From: JBCBWG01 sp039039985
GTDB taxonomy: Bacteria > Pseudomonadota > Alphaproteobacteria > Rhizobiales > Hyphomicrobiaceae
Direction of reading: 5' to 3'
Assembly: GCA_039039985.1 (NCBI GenBank)
Contig: JBCCOV010000247.1
Location: 1 to 6,462 of the forward strand
DNA length: 6,462 bases
Each line of letters starts with the position of its first letter. Position 1 is the stretch's first letter. The notes under the pieces are model-generated. The model saw nothing but the letters and a program-made list of their open reading frames with translations. It ran no database searches and was not told the origin of the DNA. Both the position numbers and the translations under genes were made by a program. Shown here piece by piece: positions 4,450 through 6,462 of this stretch.

Positions 4450-6462
4450 AGTGTCCTCCGCGACAGCGCGCCGCGGCCAGCAAGATCCGCTCCGGCGTCG
4501 CAGGGGCGTCCAGCTCCGGATAGGTCTGATGCCCGCCAAGCGCGGATATGGCGTCAGATACCGCCATCAAAGCAGAGATACCGAGCATGAGCGGCGGCTC
4601 GCCGACCGCCTTCGAACGAAACACAGTCTCTTCGACATTTTCACCGCGCGAGAACAGATTGATCCGCATATCCGGCGCCCGGTCAAACGCGGTCGGGATT
4701 TTGTATGTCGATGGGGCATGTGTTGTCAGCCGCCCCGCATCGTCCCAACACAACTCTTCGGTCAGCAGCCAGCCCACGCCCTGCACGTAGCCACCTTCAA
4801 TCTGTCCAAGGTCGATGGCCGGGTTCAAAGACTGTCCGACGTCGTGGAGAATGTCGACCCGGACAATTCGGCTTTCGCCTGTCAACGTGTCGACGATGGC
4901 CTCGGACACGGCCGCGCCGTAGGCGAAATAGAAGAACGGTCGCCCTTGCGCTTCCGACTTGTCCCAGGAGATTTTGGGTGTCGCATAAAACCCTGTTGCA
5001 GAGAGCGGGACGCGGGCGAAATAGGCCTTCTGGACGACGTCTGCGAACGATAAGTCGAACTGCTCGGCTGAGACGCGGCCATGGGAGAATGCGATCGATT
5101 TCGGGTCGGTTTGGTAGTGCTCGCTGAGAAACTCGACCAGTCTTGTCTTGATGGTGCGTGCAGCATTCTGTGCAGCCATGCCGTTCAAATCGGACCCTGA
5201 GGACGCCGCCGTTGCCGACGTATTCGGGACCTTGCCTGTCGTCGTCGCCGTGATCTTGATCGTATCGATGGCGACTTGGAACTCCTCGGCAACGACTTGG
5301 GCGACCTTGACGAACAAGCCCTGCCCCATTTCGGTGCCGCCGTGGTTGAGCGTAATCGAGCCATCCGTATAGACGTTCACCAATGCGCCGGCCTGATTGA
5401 GGAATGTTTTTGTGAAGGAAATCCCGAACTTGACGGGCGTCAGAGCAATGCCGCGTTTCAGATGGGGATGTTCGCTGTTCCAGGCGCTGATCTTCTGGCG
5501 TCGGGCCATGTAGTCTGAACTCTCGACGAGTTCGTCGAAGATGTCCTGAATGATGCAATCGTCGACGCGCATGCCGTAGTGCGTGCGTCTCCGCCGATCG
5601 TCAGCTACGGACTTGTGGTCGTAGAAATTCACGCGGCGCACGTCGAGCGGATCGCGCTGAAGTGTTGCTGCGACATGGTCGACCACGCGCTCGATACCCA
5701 GCATGCCTTGCGGGCCGCCAAAGCCGCGGAACGCGGTGTTGGATTGTGTGTGCGTCTTGCAGCGATACGTGGTGATCCGCGCGTTGGGCAGGAAATAGCA
5801 ATTGTCCGCGTGGAACATCGCCCGGTCGCCGATTGGCTCCGATAGGTCCCACGACATGCCACAGCGCATCGCATTGTCGAATGTCAGACCTTGGATCCGC
5901 CCATCGTCGTCGAAGCCAACGCGATAATCGATCCGGAAGTCGTGCCGCTTGCCGGTTATCATCATATCGTCGTCGCGGTCGTACACGACTTTCGCCGGCC
6001 GCCGAGTGCGTGCGGCGACCAAGGCCGCAACGCAAGCCGGCAGGTTCCCTTGGCTTTCCTTCCCGCCGAACGCGCCGCCCATGCGCCGCACTTCGATGGT
6101 CACCGAGTGGTTCGGAATGCCGAGCACGTGGGCCACCTTGTGCTGGATTTCCGACGGGTGCTGCGATGAGGCATAAACGGTCACGTCGTCATCTTCGCCC
6201 GGCACAGCCATTGCGGCCTGGCCTTCCAGATAGAAGTGCTCCTGTCCGCCCATGCGGAGGCGGCCAGAGACTTGATGCGGCGCAGCGGTGATCGCCGCCT
6301 CCGGATCGCCAATCGTGACCGTTTCCGGCTCGCTCAGGAACGAGCCTGCGTCCATCGCTTCGTCGATGGTGCAAATCGCCGGTAGCTCGCGCACCGTGAC
6401 AACGGCTTTCTGCGCCGCAGCTCGCGCCGCTTCTCGCGTCTCCGCAGCGACGGCAAAGAGCG
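4448..6462 (-). CDS. xdhB: Xanthine dehydrogenase, molybdopterin-binding subunit XdhB (5' end outside window)
   Basis: Large catalytic subunit of xanthine dehydrogenase, which hydroxylates hypoxanthine and xanthine to urate at a molybdenum centre in the cytoplasm. The frame stays open to the right edge (LFAVAAETREAARAAA lies upstream of a GTG at 6394), so the true start is outside; about 670 codons are visible of a usual 760-790. Numbering from that GTG, the family landmarks occur in order: QEHFYLE at 51-57, RRMGGAFGGKE at 103-113, NTAFRGFGGPQ at 219-229, FT at 327-328, HGGTEMGQG at 351-359 and KAVGEPPL at 595-602. By family alignment from memory, E57, R223, F327/T328 and E599 correspond to bovine Glu802, Arg880, Phe1009/Thr1010 and Glu1261, which bind and turn over purines. 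The FeS/FAD partner XdhA should lie upstream. xdhC follows 12 nt after the TGA stop. No frameshift or lost key residue is seen. Confidence 0.96.
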   Translation of the reverse strand, partial: LFAVAAETREAARAAAQKAVVTVRELPAICTIDEAMDAGSFLSEPETVTIGDPEAAITAAPHQVSGRLRMGGQEHFYLEGQAAMAVPGEDDDVTVYASSQHPSEIQHKVAHVLGIPNHSVTIEVRRMGGAFGGKESQGNLPACVAALVAARTRRPAKVVYDRDDDMMITGKRHDFRIDYRVGFDDDGRIQGLTFDNAMRCGMSWDLSEPIGDRAMFHADNCYFLPNARITTYRCKTHTQSNTAFRGFGGPQGMLGIERVVDHVAATLQRDPLDVRRVNFYDHKSVADDRRRRTHYGMRVDDCIIQDIFDELVESSDYMARRQKISAWNSEHPHLKRGIALTPVKFGISFTKTFLNQAGALVNVYTDGSITLNHGGTEMGQGLFVKVAQVVAEEFQVAIDTIKITATTTGKVPNTSATAASSGSDLNGMAAQNAARTIKTRLVEFLSEHYQTDPKSIAFSHGRVSAEQFDLSFADVVQKAYFARVPLSATGFYATPKISWDKSEAQGRPFFYFAYGAAVSEAIVDTLTGESRIVRVDILHDVGQSLNPAIDLGQIEGGYVQGVGWLLTEELCWDDAGRLTTHAPSTYKIPTAFDRAPDMRINLFSRGENVEETVFRSKAVGEPPLMLGISALMAVSDAISALGGHQTYPELDAPATPERILLAAARCRGGH

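Noticed and set aside
3712..4539. Minus-strand frame of 275 codons overlapping xdhC
   Set aside because: It is an out-of-frame reading of xdhC and the xdhB end, rich in Ser/Arg/Trp/Pro with no family motif; the xdhC frame carries GQCCGG and GAGHVG.
4797..5558. Minus-strand frame of 253 codons inside xdhB
   Set aside because: Arg-rich out-of-frame shadow; the xdhB frame has intact molybdenum hydroxylase motifs throughout this stretch.
1..6462. Mobile element, CRISPR array, toxin-antitoxin or defence system
   Set aside because: No transposase, spaced direct-repeat array, terminal inverted repeats with target duplication, tRNA or paired small ORFs were seen; every sizeable coding frame is assigned to metabolism or transport.

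Overview
The window looks like an ordinary chromosomal catabolic and transport cluster from a GC-rich alphaproteobacterium. A Bradyrhizobium or Rhodopseudomonas-like Rhizobiales member is my guess from protein style, GC-biased third positions and gene order; there is no rRNA or marker gene here to prove it. All six genes read on the minus strand, so transcription runs from high to low coordinates. I see no genes on the plus strand, no RNA genes, no mobile elements and no CRISPR.

In transcription order: (1) xdhB, the molybdopterin-binding large subunit of xanthine dehydrogenase, enters from the right edge without its N-terminus and ends at 4448. (2) xdhC, the accessory factor that matures the molybdenum cofactor for that enzyme, lies 12 nt downstream (4435-3425). 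(3) After a 157-nt gap with a weak promoter-like site comes a secreted NMT1/THI5-family substrate-binding protein (3267-2260). (4) A 153-nt gap follows that is packed with inverted repeats. (5) Next are the ABC ATPase (2106-1288) and, overlapping it by 4 nt, the ABC permease (1291-524); with the binding protein they form a NitT/TauT-type importer. (6) After 130 nt, the first 131 codons of an MFS transporter (393 to the left edge) run out of the window.

Working model: XdhB, with XdhA presumably encoded upstream outside the window, oxidises hypoxanthine and xanthine to urate. XdhC inserts the sulfurated cofactor. The linked ABC importer, and perhaps the MFS protein, move a related substrate such as a purine, pyrimidine or other N-heterocycle. 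The xanthine dehydrogenase part is well supported by conserved active-site residues. The transporter substrate is inference from gene order only.

The least ordinary part is the 2125-2248 spacer between the binding protein and ATPase genes. It holds a perfect 13-bp inverted repeat with a 3-nt loop, a perfect 10-bp one, a 7-bp one and a smaller 5-bp one, plus a 14-nt imperfect direct repeat. I found no convincing evidence of a wholly new system.
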